A stretch of DNA of 64,000 nucleotides. It comes from Ferrimicrobium acidiphilum DSM 19497 (lineage in GTDB: Bacteria > Actinomycetota > Acidimicrobiia > Acidimicrobiales > Acidimicrobiaceae). The first letter of the stretch is position 1. The number at the start of each line of letters is the position of its first letter. Location: assembly GCF_000949255.1 (NCBI RefSeq), contig NZ_JXUW01000005.1, positions 62,001 to 126,000 on the forward strand, read 5' to 3'. The translations under genes were made by a program, and so were the position numbers. Below, piece by piece: positions 54,915 to 63,886 of the stretch. The notes beneath the pieces were generated by a model. That model was given only the letters and a program-made list of their open reading frames with translations. It did not search any database and had not been told where the DNA came from.

Positions 54915-56522
54915 ATGGCTACGACACCTGTGGATCGCCGTCGTCATGCGTTGGATATGCAGATCCGTGAATCCTTGACTGGCAAGCACCTTGTGGTGGC
55001 TGAGGAGGGCTTTGAGATCAAGCGAAGTCTGCCTCATGGACATGTGGCAGCTATAGCTGCGATGGCAAATGAGTTAAAGCTTCCCGCCCTCCTTGGACCC
55101 GCCTGTCGTGAGCGAGATATCATCTATGCCCTGATCCTTGCCAGAGCCATTCGCCCAGCCTCCAAGCTCGCCACCTCCCGGTGGTTCAAAGACTCCACCC
55201 TTGGGGTTGACCTAGGGGTAGTGGGTATCTCAACCGATGAGATCTACTCAGCCATGGACTGGTTGTATGCACGCCAAGGAACTATCGAAGCGACACTGGC
55301 CAAACGCCACCTCCAGGAGGACTCACGGGTGCTCTATGACCTCTCCTCGTCCTGGATGGAGGGGACACATTGCCCTCTGGCTGCCTATGGATATTCCAGA
55401 GATCACAAGCGAGGCAAGACCCAGATCGAGTATGGCCTCATGACCGATGTCGATGGTCGACCGATCTCAATCGAGGTCTTTAGTGGTAACACCGGGGACC
55501 CTAGTGCCTTTGTGAATGCCGTCAACATGACCAGGGATCGCTTTGGGTTAAGAGAGCTCATCATGGTGGGAGATCGAGGGATGATCACCCGTGCACGTAT
55601 AGAGGCGCTGCGGGGTCTCGAGGGTGCAAAGTGGATCACCTGTCTACGGGCTCCCCAGATTCGAACCCTCATCGACGGTGGTTCTCTCCAGCTTGGCCTC
55701 TTTGATGAGACGAACCTGGCTGCGATCACCCATCCTGACTATCCCGATGAGCGCCTCATTGCCTGTCGTAACCCTGACCTGGCTCGTCTTCGGGCCAACA
55801 AGCGAGAAGAGCTCCTGGTAGCGACCGAGAAGGAGCTCGAAAGGCTCTCGAGCTCAGCGGGCTCGAGCAAGTATCCAATGGCCCTAAGGGTTGGACGAGT
55901 CCTTGACCGACACAAGATGGCCAAGCACTTTACCTTAGAGTTCGACGACGATGAGAGCTTCACCTTTGTCAGAGATACCAACTCAATCGAGACAGAGGCT
56001 GCACTCGATGGGATCTATGTCATACGTACCTCGGTGAGCCAGGAAGAACTCGATGATGCCAAGGCGGTAGAGGCCTACAAGGGCTTAAGCGTTGTCGAGC
56101 GCAACTTTCGCAACCTGAAGGTCATCGATCTCGATCTACGTCCGATCTATCACTACAGCGAGAATCGGGTCAGAGCCCACGTGTTTCTTAGCATGCTCGC
56201 TCTCTATGTTACCTGGCACATGAGAGAGGCTCTCGCGCCACTCATGTTTGGTGACGAGGAGATTCCAGAGCGCCACGATCCGGTTGCACCCGCGCTACGA
56301 TCTCGCGCTGCTGAATTAAAAGACGCCACTAAACGCGGGGCCGATGGCGAACCGATTCACAGCTTTGGCACCCTGCTCGCCCACCTTGGAACGCTGACTA
56401 GAAACACGGCTGAATTTACCCAAGGCATCCAAATCGAACAGCTCTCGGTGTCAACTCCACTGCAACGTAGAGTCTTTGAACTCATTGGATCACCGATACC
56501 AACCACCATTGGAGGAAAGTGA
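54915..56522 (+). CDS. IS1634-like (IS4 superfamily) DDE transposase
   Basis: 535 residues. Landmarks: RSLPHGHVAAIAAM, RAIRPASKLATSRWF, the first Asp in VLYDLSSSWMEG, GRPISIEVFSGNTGD, the second Asp in IMVGDRGMITRARIEAL, and the catalytic Glu in YKGLSVVERNFRNLK (Y-x6-E-R-x4-K form). The DDE set is complete. Relatives usually have about 50 further N-terminal residues with a VPNRxSPPA/RESYREGGK-type segment; here an in-frame TGA lies 3 nt before ATG 54915 and no such segment is seen in frame, so the N-terminus may be truncated or frameshifted. The ribosome site is poor. Confidence 0.9.
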   Translation: MATTPVDRRRHALDMQIRESLTGKHLVVAEEGFEIKRSLPHGHVAAIAAMANELKLPALLGPACRERDIIYALILARAIRPASKLATSRWFKDSTLGVDLGVVGISTDEIYSAMDWLYARQGTIEATLAKRHLQEDSRVLYDLSSSWMEGTHCPLAAYGYSRDHKRGKTQIEYGLMTDVDGRPISIEVFSGNTGDPSAFVNAVNMTRDRFGLRELIMVGDRGMITRARIEALRGLEGAKWITCLRAPQIRTLIDGGSLQLGLFDETNLAAITHPDYPDERLIACRNPDLARLRANKREELLVATEKELERLSSSAGSSKYPMALRVGRVLDRHKMAKHFTLEFDDDESFTFVRDTNSIETEAALDGIYVIRTSVSQEELDDAKAVEAYKGLSVVERNFRNLKVIDLDLRPIYHYSENRVRAHVFLSMLALYVTWHMREALAPLMFGDEEIPERHDPVAPALRSRAAELKDATKRGADGEPIHSFGTLLAHLGTLTRNTAEFTQGIQIEQLSVSTPLQRRVFELIGSPIPTTIGGK

Positions 56523-56550
56523 TGCGAACGAAAACACTAATCTCCGACAA

Positions 56551-56570
56551 AGTACCTGGTAGAAGGTACT
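56551..56570. terminator. hairpin between transposase and passenger gene
   Basis: AGTACCT, loop GGTAGA, AGGTACT: a perfect 7-bp stem 28 nt after the transposase stop. It lies between two convergent genes and could stop read-through, although no T-run follows. Confidence 0.4.
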
Positions 56571-56736
56571 ATCGGTCGGTGGGTTAGACGTAAGTTTGGC
56601 CTAATGGACCCGGAGGATAGAACCGGCGACTCGGATGCCTCTCCGTCAAGTGAGGCTATATCTCACAATCGCTCAAGCGGACGGCCCTTTAACCAATATC
56701 GCGCTGCGATGGTAACCCCCACGAACAAAACTCGAC

Positions 56737-57441
56737 CTAGCGAAAGCGCGGTTCCTTAAGATGAGCTTCGCTCTCCAACTTATGCACTCGCTCGTCATAA
56801 CCGATCTGTCGGAAAAGATCAGCCAAGGACTCGTAATGTCCATACTCGGCCGCAATTGAGGATTCGAACACCTCCTCTTCCCATTCTGGATGCTCTAGCA
56901 CGAGCTCCATATATTCATGCTCCGCATGGTCCTCAAAGTCAGCGTTCAAGCGATAGCTGAGGGATGGGCGCACGACATACAAGAGCGCCGAAACCTGATA
57001 ATAGATAAACGCGATCACCTGCGGCAAAACGGTGTATCTCAGGTAAGTCTCATCGATCCCACGCTCAGCAATCAACTCTTCTAGAATCAGAAGATGCCAC
57101 TGCTCGTTGTCCTGCTGGCTCCGCGACTCGAGCACCCGATCGTGAATCCGCCTTGCCATGGCAACGCGATCCGACACGTGTGTGATCGCGATATATGCAA
57201 CCTGCTCCCAGGACTGGTAGGGAACCCGAGCCACAAGTTCAAGTACCTTGAACTTTGAGAGACTGCGCTCCTTACCATAGACGGCGTCAAGCGAACTAAA
57301 GAGGAGCCTTGCCAGAACGCCGTACCTTCGACGTTGCGCAGACAACGTCTTGGTCTGCTCTTGTTTACGCTCGGGTGGAGTCAAGTTTCCCATCGCGCCC
57401 CTGATCCCGCCGTCATCATTACTAGCCTCATTCTCACCCAA
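56737..57441 (-). CDS. alternative-oxidase-like diiron protein (passenger of the insertion element)
   Basis: About 234 residues from TTG 57441 (GGAAGGGAG 7 nt upstream); the frame is open to 57483. Numbered from 57483, the ligand pattern is Glu82 (KVLELVARVP), Glu127-x-x-His130 (QQDNEQWHLLIL), Glu184 or 188 (NADFEDHAEHEYM) and Glu231-x-x-His234 (GYDERVHKLE): one Glu, ExxH, Glu, ExxH over four helices, as in alternative oxidases. VARVP and the NE.WHLL block match that family; a hydrophobic PQVIAFIYYQVSALLYVV segment fits monotopic membrane binding. Alternative oxidases take electrons from quinol to O2 without pumping protons. Activity here is inferred from these motifs. Confidence 0.65.
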   Translation of the reverse strand: MGENEASNDDGGIRGAMGNLTPPERKQEQTKTLSAQRRRYGVLARLLFSSLDAVYGKERSLSKFKVLELVARVPYQSWEQVAYIAITHVSDRVAMARRIHDRVLESRSQQDNEQWHLLILEELIAERGIDETYLRYTVLPQVIAFIYYQVSALLYVVRPSLSYRLNADFEDHAEHEYMELVLEHPEWEEEVFESSIAAEYGHYESLADLFRQIGYDERVHKLESEAHLKEPRFR

Positions 57442-57681
57442 GTCAACGCTCCCTTCCTCAGTACAGGCTCGACCACGACGCAAGCAATACCTCTATAGGT
57501 ATACATTTCCAGGCTCTTATCCTACAGCGTACGGCCCTTTCGACCTGAGTGTTGCGTCCGATCGCGCAACGCTCGTAACGTTCACATAACAGAAACACTC
57601 CATGGATCGGCAAGACAATGAATCGTAGCGAACGCTCACAATGACTATTCAGACAATAGATCCGTGCCGAACGAACACACC

Positions 57682-57709
57682 CCTGTCGTCATACGGTGGA
57701 TATGCAGAA
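57682..57709. repeat. right terminal inverted repeat
   Basis: Ends with CGGTGGATATGCAGAA; complement of the left end at 26 of 28 positions. Confidence 0.85.
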
Positions 57710-57715
57710 ATCGCA
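57710..57715. repeat. target-site duplication, right (ATCGCA)
   Basis: Same six bases as 54720-54725, immediately outside the right terminal repeat. Confidence 0.75.
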
Positions 57716-57774
57716 TAGCATCCATTCGACCCGGGCTGCAAGCACTACTCGCCGTACAGGTTAGCCTGATAGGA

Positions 57775-58524
57775 GTGCACCAAGCAAAGGTCTCACTGAT
57801 TGTCGTATGCACTGCAATGCTACTGGCCGGTTGTGGATCCGCAGATGCTCAACCCGTCAAAGCCAAATCGAGTGGTACGCTCAAACCCACGCCGACGACG
57901 GCTGCTGACAGGGCGGTCGCCAGCGAGTTCAAGAACGTCAACTGGTCGAAGGTATCGTACCCAAGCCTGCTCCCGCATTGCCACGTCAGCGCCGGTACTC
58001 CGGTAGTCGAGAAGGGCTCTGTGGTTGGCTATATCATTGGGAACCACGCCCCAATGGCGATCGTGACGGCGACCTGCGGAATCGACGCCTCCTCGCTTCC
58101 TAACGGGCTTTGGGCCTTCAACCCTCCCGCGGCTCGATCGAGCACGAAACCAGCGTTCGTTGGCACCCTAGTCTCACTTCCGCCGAGTCCGTTGCAGCAT
58201 GACTCCCCAACCAGCTACCTATACTTCACCAACCTGCTTAAAGGAGACCAACAAGCACTCGCGGTCCCTAGCCCACCAGGCACCACGCAATCGTCTGCAT
58301 ATAAGACTGCAGGGCGAGTCCTCTCAACTGTGGACTGTTATACCTCGGGTCCACAGTTCATCAACGGAGACTCATTCACCGTCGTGGGTCTCACCGGTAT
58401 CGACTACTCGGTACCGGATCAACCACCTGCAGCCATGGAGTCTCTGGAATTCACGCTCCACAAGGGAGCGTTTCGGCTCCATAAACGTTTTATCACCGCG
58501 GTTGCTCGTTACAGCTGTCCTTGA
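57775..58524 (+). CDS. secreted lipoprotein of unknown function
   Basis: About 249 residues from GTG 57775, which gives a short signal peptide (HQAKVSLIVVCTAM) ending in the lipobox LLAGC. The frame is open to 57664, but that part would run through the element's terminal repeat. The mature part has a Thr/Pro-rich linker and four further Cys (HCHV, TCGID, DCYT, YSCP) that could form two disulfides. It resembles no family I recognise. Its upstream region ends at the insertion element, 65 bp away, so its original promoter is probably displaced. Confidence 0.7.
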   Translation: MHQAKVSLIVVCTAMLLAGCGSADAQPVKAKSSGTLKPTPTTAADRAVASEFKNVNWSKVSYPSLLPHCHVSAGTPVVEKGSVVGYIIGNHAPMAIVTATCGIDASSLPNGLWAFNPPAARSSTKPAFVGTLVSLPPSPLQHDSPTSYLYFTNLLKGDQQALAVPSPPGTTQSSAYKTAGRVLSTVDCYTSGPQFINGDSFTVVGLTGIDYSVPDQPPAAMESLEFTLHKGAFRLHKRFITAVARYSCP

Positions 58525-58588
58525 ACTGGCTCCACGCCTAACCGCTCGCTGGTCGCCATGAACGCTCCATCCCTCGAACGGCTGGGCC

Positions 58589-59971
58589 TCAGTCTCCCTT
58601 GGCAGCCGCCTCAACAGCCTGTGCAATCGTTGGAGCTACCGCCGGATTGAAGACCGTCGGGACTATGTAGGCCGGGGACAACTCGTCCTCGGTCACGATG
58701 GCAGCGAGCGCACGGGCTGCAGCCAACTCCATTGCCGAAGTTATCTTTGTCGCACCGGCATCCAATAGACCGCGGAAAAAACCAGGAAAGACCAACACGT
58801 TGTTGATTTGATTAGGCTCATCGCTCCTACCAGTCGCCACTACCGTAGCAATCCGGCGAGCCAGCGCCGGATCGATCTCGGGGTCTGGGTTTGCGAGCGC
58901 AAAAACGATCGGATCCGCAGCCATAAGCCGCAGATCACCCTCGGTTACAAGATTCGGGCCAGACACGCCAATCACGACATCCGCTCCCTGCAACGCAGTA
59001 TGCAAATCTCCTCTCACTCCATGTGGATTAGAGTGCTGTGCGACCCAGAGGCGACTCTCATCAAGCGTGCTCCAGTCAGGTTCCAAAATTCCATCGCGAT
59101 CTACCGCGATAAGGTTGCCAACACCCTCGCTGATCAACAATTTGGCAATTGCGACGCCTGCGGCACCAACGCCCAGAATGACAACCTTGGCATCCCCCAA
59201 GCTCTTGTTGACCACTCGCAAAGCATTCAGGAGGGCTGCAAGGACGACAATAGCGGTACCGTGCTGATCATCATGGAAGACTGGTATGTCAAGATGCTCA
59301 CGGAGACGGCGCTCTACCTCAAAACATCGAGGAGCCGAGATGTCCTCCAGATTGATGCCACCAAAAACGGGTGCGATCATTCGAACAGCCTGAACGATCT
59401 CGTCGACGTCCTGTGACGCCAAGCACACCGGCCACGCGTCGACATCGCCAAAGCGCTTAAAAAGGACGGCCTTACCCTCCATCACCGGAAGCGCAGCCTC
59501 GGGCCCAAGATTGCCGAGTCCGAGCACCGCCGACCCATCGGTGACAACGGCCACACTATTTCGTTTGATCGTCAAGTTCCGGGCCGCACTCCGGTCGCGA
59601 GAGATCGCGAGCGACACCCGCGCCACCCCAGGCGTGTAAGCCATCGAAAGATCGTCGCGCGTCTTCAATGGAACCTTCGACTCAGTGGCCAAGACTCCAC
59701 CAAGATGCAGCAGGAGTGTGCGGTCGCTCATTGCACGAACCGTCGCTCCATCTATGGCTTCCACGCTGGCACGCAGCTCAGCAGCGTGCTCCTCGTTGAC
59801 GGCGTTGCAGGTCACATCGACAACTAGCCGTTCACCACGAGACTCCACGGTATCGAGGGCGGTAATCGCTCCTCCGGCATCGGCTAGCACCGTAGTAATC
59901 GCACCTACAAGCCGCGAACCTGAAATCTCCACTCGTAACGTCACTGAAAACGAAGCGCTCGGACTGCTCAC
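58589..59971 (-). CDS. NAD(P)-dependent malic enzyme with N-terminal ACT domain
   Basis: 460 residues. Residues 1-85 form an ACT-like regulatory domain ([32 protein letters not shown]). The catalytic part has the malic-enzyme blocks [62 protein letters not shown] and the NAD site [16 protein letters not shown]. It decarboxylates malate to pyruvate. GTG 59971 has GAAAGG 7 nt upstream. The ACT domain suggests control by an amino acid or similar small ligand (inference). Confidence 0.93.
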   Translation of the reverse strand: MSSPSASFSVTLRVEISGSRLVGAITTVLADAGGAITALDTVESRGERLVVDVTCNAVNEEHAAELRASVEAIDGATVRAMSDRTLLLHLGGVLATESKVPLKTRDDLSMAYTPGVARVSLAISRDRSAARNLTIKRNSVAVVTDGSAVLGLGNLGPEAALPVMEGKAVLFKRFGDVDAWPVCLASQDVDEIVQAVRMIAPVFGGINLEDISAPRCFEVERRLREHLDIPVFHDDQHGTAIVVLAALLNALRVVNKSLGDAKVVILGVGAAGVAIAKLLISEGVGNLIAVDRDGILEPDWSTLDESRLWVAQHSNPHGVRGDLHTALQGADVVIGVSGPNLVTEGDLRLMAADPIVFALANPDPEIDPALARRIATVVATGRSDEPNQINNVLVFPGFFRGLLDAGATKITSAMELAAARALAAIVTEDELSPAYIVPTVFNPAVAPTIAQAVEAAAKGD

Positions 59972-60100
59972 GGTTGCACCTTTCGTTCATCGCATCCACT
60001 TATATAACTGAAACCACAATAAAGCAGATAACTGCCGAGCATCAACTTCTCGTTGGCACAGCGCTGTCTTCACTACAATTTGGACTGATATCGAATCGTA

Positions 60101-61093
60101 GTGCCAACACCATCACGCTGGTCGATCCATGGTCGATACACTCGAATCGTGGCCCAATATAAGCTTCCGTACCAGCGACCAGGAATATTCGGAATAGTTG
60201 TGGCCGCCATACTCTGGGGGTTCTCGGGGATTGCCGCCCAAGAGCTCTTCCAACACTATCAGCTCCAGCCAACCTGGCTCGCAGCCGTTCGAGTCGCTGG
60301 AGCTGGCATTCTCCTCGCCCTGTGGGCAGGTCCACGAGGAAGAACCCAGTCACTGAGACGGTTCACAACCGACAAGCGTCGGCTCATAACCATCATTGTG
60401 TTTGGAGTGGTAGCGCTCGACGGCGTCCAGATTACTTTTTTTCTTGCTATCGCCCACGGCACTGCGGTATCGGCCACTCTTTTGCAATTTACGAGCCCGG
60501 TGCTCATCCTTGGCTGGGTATCACTCCGGCGCTTCAAAGCACCGAGACCGCTCCTCGTCGTCCTCACCGCAGCCGCGCTCGCGGGCGTGTTCCTGGTGGT
60601 GACAGGCGGATCATCGGCTGGGCTGGCGATACCGTTGACTGGGGTAGCATGGGGTCTCGTCTCGGCTGGGTTCACCGCACTCTACAACCTGTTGCCGACC
60701 GAACTTCTGTCTAAACATAATGCAGAGGTAGTCGTCGCTGGAGCCTTCCTTGTCGGTTCAGTAGCATTGCTGCCGTGGCTGATTCTCAATGCGCCGGCGG
60801 GTTTCAGCACTCCTGAACTGCTGATGGTGCTCTTCGTAATCGTCGGAGGCACCGCGGTACCATTTCTTCTGTACCTTAGCGCACTCGCGACGGTCGCACC
60901 CTTGACCGCCAACGTCGTTGGAACGCTAGAGCCATTGACAGCGGCGATAGCCTCCCTGTTTCTATTTAACCTCCAACTCAGTCCCGCCTTGATCGCCGGT
61001 GTAGCTCTCGTCCTCGGTTCAGTAGTCGGCCTCTCCCTCTTAGACAGAAACCATAAGCTGCCACCAAAGGAACTTGAAACTCCTACACGATGA
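60101..61093 (+). CDS. EamA/DMT-superfamily transporter
   Basis: 330 residues with ten predicted membrane helices in two EamA repeats (first GIFGIVVAAILWGFSGIAAQELF; second GVAWGLVSAGFTALYNLLPTELL). GTLEPLTAAIASLFLFNLQLSPALIAGVALVLGSV near the end is typical of drug/metabolite exporters of the RhaT/EamA type. The substrate is unknown. The start is GTG 60101 or GTG 60149; neither has a ribosome site, and GATACACT at 60127-60134 could be a -10 for the latter. Confidence 0.88.
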   Translation: MPTPSRWSIHGRYTRIVAQYKLPYQRPGIFGIVVAAILWGFSGIAAQELFQHYQLQPTWLAAVRVAGAGILLALWAGPRGRTQSLRRFTTDKRRLITIIVFGVVALDGVQITFFLAIAHGTAVSATLLQFTSPVLILGWVSLRRFKAPRPLLVVLTAAALAGVFLVVTGGSSAGLAIPLTGVAWGLVSAGFTALYNLLPTELLSKHNAEVVVAGAFLVGSVALLPWLILNAPAGFSTPELLMVLFVIVGGTAVPFLLYLSALATVAPLTANVVGTLEPLTAAIASLFLFNLQLSPALIAGVALVLGSVVGLSLLDRNHKLPPKELETPTR

Positions 61094-61179
61094 GGTTGCT
61101 CGGCGATCGGAATGCCTGCTATACGTAGATGCTTTCGTGCAAAATCTCCAATCAGTCTCGCTGCTATTTTCGAGCAGCT

Positions 61180-61623
61180 TCAGAGAAACTGTCTTGCACC
61201 CCGTACCTCAGCCCCGCGTTCCCCTAGGACAGCCAGCTTGGCGAGCGCACTCGCCCGCACGACGCCATCGGCGTCGCGAATCACAGACTCGGCCTGTACG
61301 ATGTTTCTGCGCCTATCGATGAAACGACCCTCAATCGAGAGCACCTCATCGACACGAATCGGCAACGAATACCGCACCTCAAGGCGAGCCGTTACGGTCA
61401 CGAACCCCATTGAATAGGGCACATAACTGGCGGCCTCATCAAGGATCGTTGCGGTTATACCGCCATGGAGGACATCGTCCCACCCCACAAAACGTTGTTC
61501 GGCGCGATATGTAGCGTGCACGATGCCATCGACTCCGTCAAACTCCAAGTGAAGTCCGATCGGGTTCTTCCCACCGCAAGCAAAACAGTTCTCTTCACCC
61601 ACGACTCTCCACCTCATCTCCAT
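61180..61623 (-). CDS. PaaI-type hotdog thioesterase
   Basis: 147 residues. It begins with a cysteine-containing NCFACGGKNPIGLHLEF, the signature of a hotdog subfamily. GWDDVLHGGITATILDEAASYVPY follows, with the HGG turn and acidic residue of the active site, then TARLEVRYSLPIRVDEVLSIEGR. Members hydrolyse acyl-CoA or aroyl-CoA; the substrate is not evident. It converges on the EamA gene. Confidence 0.85.
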   Translation of the reverse strand: MEMRWRVVGEENCFACGGKNPIGLHLEFDGVDGIVHATYRAEQRFVGWDDVLHGGITATILDEAASYVPYSMGFVTVTARLEVRYSLPIRVDEVLSIEGRFIDRRRNIVQAESVIRDADGVVRASALAKLAVLGERGAEVRGARQFL

Positions 61624-62151
61624 GCCTAGTCTTAACTAGCTTCCAACTCTCAGCTTATTGCCGCCCCAGTGCCTGTTCCCCTGGAACCTGAGACAAGATC
61701 TTGCACCTAAGTCTTACCCCGACGACTCCGACGAAGGCGATCCCTTGAGCACCTAGTGACGACGACACTCCACCACAGGTCCTGCTATCGCACATCTCGA
61801 CTTACGCCTGAATCAATCGGGTCATCATGCAGGCGTTAGCCTAGATAAACATGAAGCAGGGAATCCGAGATAGTGACACCTGGGAGAACAGACGGTTCCT
61901 GCTCTGCGAGGTTTAGATCTGCAAATATGCTCACCGTTAGGCTGTCGGTTGCATAGGCTGTTGTCGGTCGAGGGGGCCCCAATAGTCTTGGCCAACATGG
62001 ATCCTAGAGGCATGTATGGGCCCAATTGGCGGCCCCTGAATGGAGGGAGAGGTCTGTACCTAGCCTCTCGCTGGCTACTGGGCTCCCCTTGCCCGTCAGA
62101 ACTCTACAACCAAGGTCACTCAACGTTGTCTACTCGTCAGGCGAGCCTGGT
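61624..62151. other. intergenic, no supported gene
   Basis: About 530 bp between the thioesterase start and the prfC stop. Only short frames without ribosome sites are seen, and no tRNA or long inverted repeat. It must hold the thioesterase promoter. Confidence 0.5.
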
Positions 62152-63765
62152 CTAGGTAAGGGAGCTGAAGCCAGATCCAAGTAGGGCACCAAAATCCACT
62201 TCAGGATGATCACGCATGACCGTCTGGAGCCTGATTGCGCTCTCAAAAAGCAACAGCAATGTCCCATCGCCTCGTCGAAGTAATCGAACTCCTGGGATTC
62301 TCCCCAAAGTTGCAGCATCCTCTGCCGTCACCACTCGTGCCACTCGATAGGGCGTCGACAGATACTCAGTCAATGCTCCAAACTCGTGCTCCATGCGATA
62401 CTGGAAGACTTCAAACTGCATCTGCCCAACGGCGGCGAGAACCGGAAGCGGATCCCCATCGAGTTCGTATAGAACCTGGAGCACGCCTTCACGCTCCAAC
62501 TGGTCAAGACCCCTGCGGAACTGCTTGGCTCGTCCAGGATCTTTCACTCGCACTCGCCGGAACAACTCAGGTGCGAACTGTGGAAACGATGGAAAAACGA
62601 CTGGCGAATCGGCATAGAGCGCATCCCCAATTCGCAACTCACCAGCATTGACGAGACCGACCACATCCCCTGGAAACGCCACCTCAACCGTAGACCGATC
62701 GGAACCGAACAGCGAACTGGCATATTTTGTAGAGAACGTCCGACCAGTAGCGGCGTGCGTCAAACTCACCCCGCGCACAAACCTCCCCGAGCACACGCGA
62801 ACAAAGGCAACATGATCGCGATGAGCCGGATCCATGTTGGCTTGAATCTTAAATACGAACCCAGATAGTGGAGCGTCAAGTGAACGCGTCTGACCGTCAA
62901 CATCTCGCCGAGGCCTTGGTGATGGGATGAGGTCGACTACTGCGTCAAGCAAAGAACGTACACCGAAATTATTCATTGCAGAGCCAACGAACAGGGGACT
63001 AGTCTTCCCCTCAAGGAAGCTCTCCTGATCGTGCGAGGCCCCCACGGCATCCAGTAGCCCACATTCGTCGGCAGCATTGGTCCAGTCGCCGCCCTCCTCT
63101 GTAGCCGCAACCGATGCATCCACCTCAACCTCTGGCGCGAGAGTCTTACCTCGTACACTGCGCTCAAAGCGAGTGAATCCACCCGTTCTGCGATCGATCA
63201 CCCCGTGAAATTCACCAGGAATGCCGACTGGCCAGGTCACCGGGGTTGGTCGCACTCCGATCTTCGCCTCGATCTCATCGAGTAGTTCAAGTGGCGATCT
63301 GCCCGGACGATCCAGCTTATTCAAGAATGTGATCATCGGCAGGCCCAACGACCGGCAGACCTCGAAGAGCTTCAGCGTCTGCGCCTCAACACCTTTGGCA
63401 ACATCTAGCACCATAACCACCGCATCCACCGCAGTGAGGACGCGATAGGTATCCTCGGAGAAGTCACGGTGCCCCGGCGTATCGAGAAGGTTGATTACAC
63501 AGTCGCGATACTCAAACTGAAGTGCGGTTGAGGTGACGGAGATGCCTCGCTCCTGCTCCATAGCCATCCAGTCCGACCGGGTGTCTCGCCGACCGGTTCG
63601 CGCCTTGACGGCTCCAGCCTCAGCAATTGCACCCGCATAGAGCAAGAACTTCTCAGTCAGGGTGGTTTTGCCGGCATCAGGATGGCTGATGATCGCAAAA
63701 GTCCGACGCCTAGCAGCCTCCTTCAGGATCTCTCCCGACTCGACCTCTTCTGTCAACATACCCAC
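62152..63765 (-). CDS. prfC: peptide chain release factor 3
   Basis: 537-residue translational GTPase that recycles RF1/RF2. G1 SHPDAGKTTLTEKFLLY, switch region DWMAMEQERGISVTSTALQF, G3 DTPGHRDFSEDTYR, G4 FLNKLDRPGRSP. The RF3-specific domain follows (DPAHRDHVAFVRVCSGRFVRGVSL; QFEVFQYRMEHEFG). Not all actinobacteria have RF3. It stands alone as a transcript. Confidence 0.95.
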   Translation of the reverse strand: MGMLTEEVESGEILKEAARRRTFAIISHPDAGKTTLTEKFLLYAGAIAEAGAVKARTGRRDTRSDWMAMEQERGISVTSTALQFEYRDCVINLLDTPGHRDFSEDTYRVLTAVDAVVMVLDVAKGVEAQTLKLFEVCRSLGLPMITFLNKLDRPGRSPLELLDEIEAKIGVRPTPVTWPVGIPGEFHGVIDRRTGGFTRFERSVRGKTLAPEVEVDASVAATEEGGDWTNAADECGLLDAVGASHDQESFLEGKTSPLFVGSAMNNFGVRSLLDAVVDLIPSPRPRRDVDGQTRSLDAPLSGFVFKIQANMDPAHRDHVAFVRVCSGRFVRGVSLTHAATGRTFSTKYASSLFGSDRSTVEVAFPGDVVGLVNAGELRIGDALYADSPVVFPSFPQFAPELFRRVRVKDPGRAKQFRRGLDQLEREGVLQVLYELDGDPLPVLAAVGQMQFEVFQYRMEHEFGALTEYLSTPYRVARVVTAEDAATLGRIPGVRLLRRGDGTLLLLFESAIRLQTVMRDHPEVDFGALLGSGFSSLT

Positions 63766-63864
63766 ACCACATCCACTTCACAATCAACTTGGTTAGGTCA
63801 CGGCCATGGACCAACTAACCAATATCGATTCTACCGGTGATGTCTCGTGCCGTGAGACTAGCGC

Positions 63865-63886
63865 CATGTGATCCCCGGATCACATG
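63865..63886. promoter_or_regulatory. 22-bp perfect palindrome upstream of prfC, operator-like
   Basis: CATGTGATCC, two bases, then GGATCACATG: a perfect 10-bp inverted repeat 100 bp upstream of prfC. A second short repeat GTCTC...GAGAC lies at 63843-63859. With no T-run it looks more like a dimer binding site than a terminator. The remaining bases to the window end show no gene. Confidence 0.4.

Larger units (their letters stand above)
54726..57709. mobile_element. 2,984-bp insertion element carrying transposase and an alternative-oxidase-like gene
   Basis: The boundaries are set by 28-bp terminal inverted repeats (26/28) and a 6-bp direct repeat ATCGCA touching both ends. Inside are a plus-strand IS1634-like transposase (54915-56522) and a minus-strand diiron oxidase-like gene (56737-57441), convergent, with a hairpin at 56551-56570 between. 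Removing the element joins the xerC upstream region to the lipoprotein gene, a plausible pre-insertion state. Whether transposase and passenger move together now depends on transposase integrity. Confidence 0.8.

Noticed and set aside
55655-55685. tRNA-like GATTCGAACC
   Set aside because: It is in the middle of the transposase coding sequence and no acceptor or anticodon arms can be formed around it. No tRNA gene was recognised anywhere in the window.
54726-57709. two unrelated events (a plain IS plus a host oxidase gene) instead of one element
   Set aside because: The only terminal repeats and target duplication found enclose both genes, and no second right end was seen after the transposase stop.
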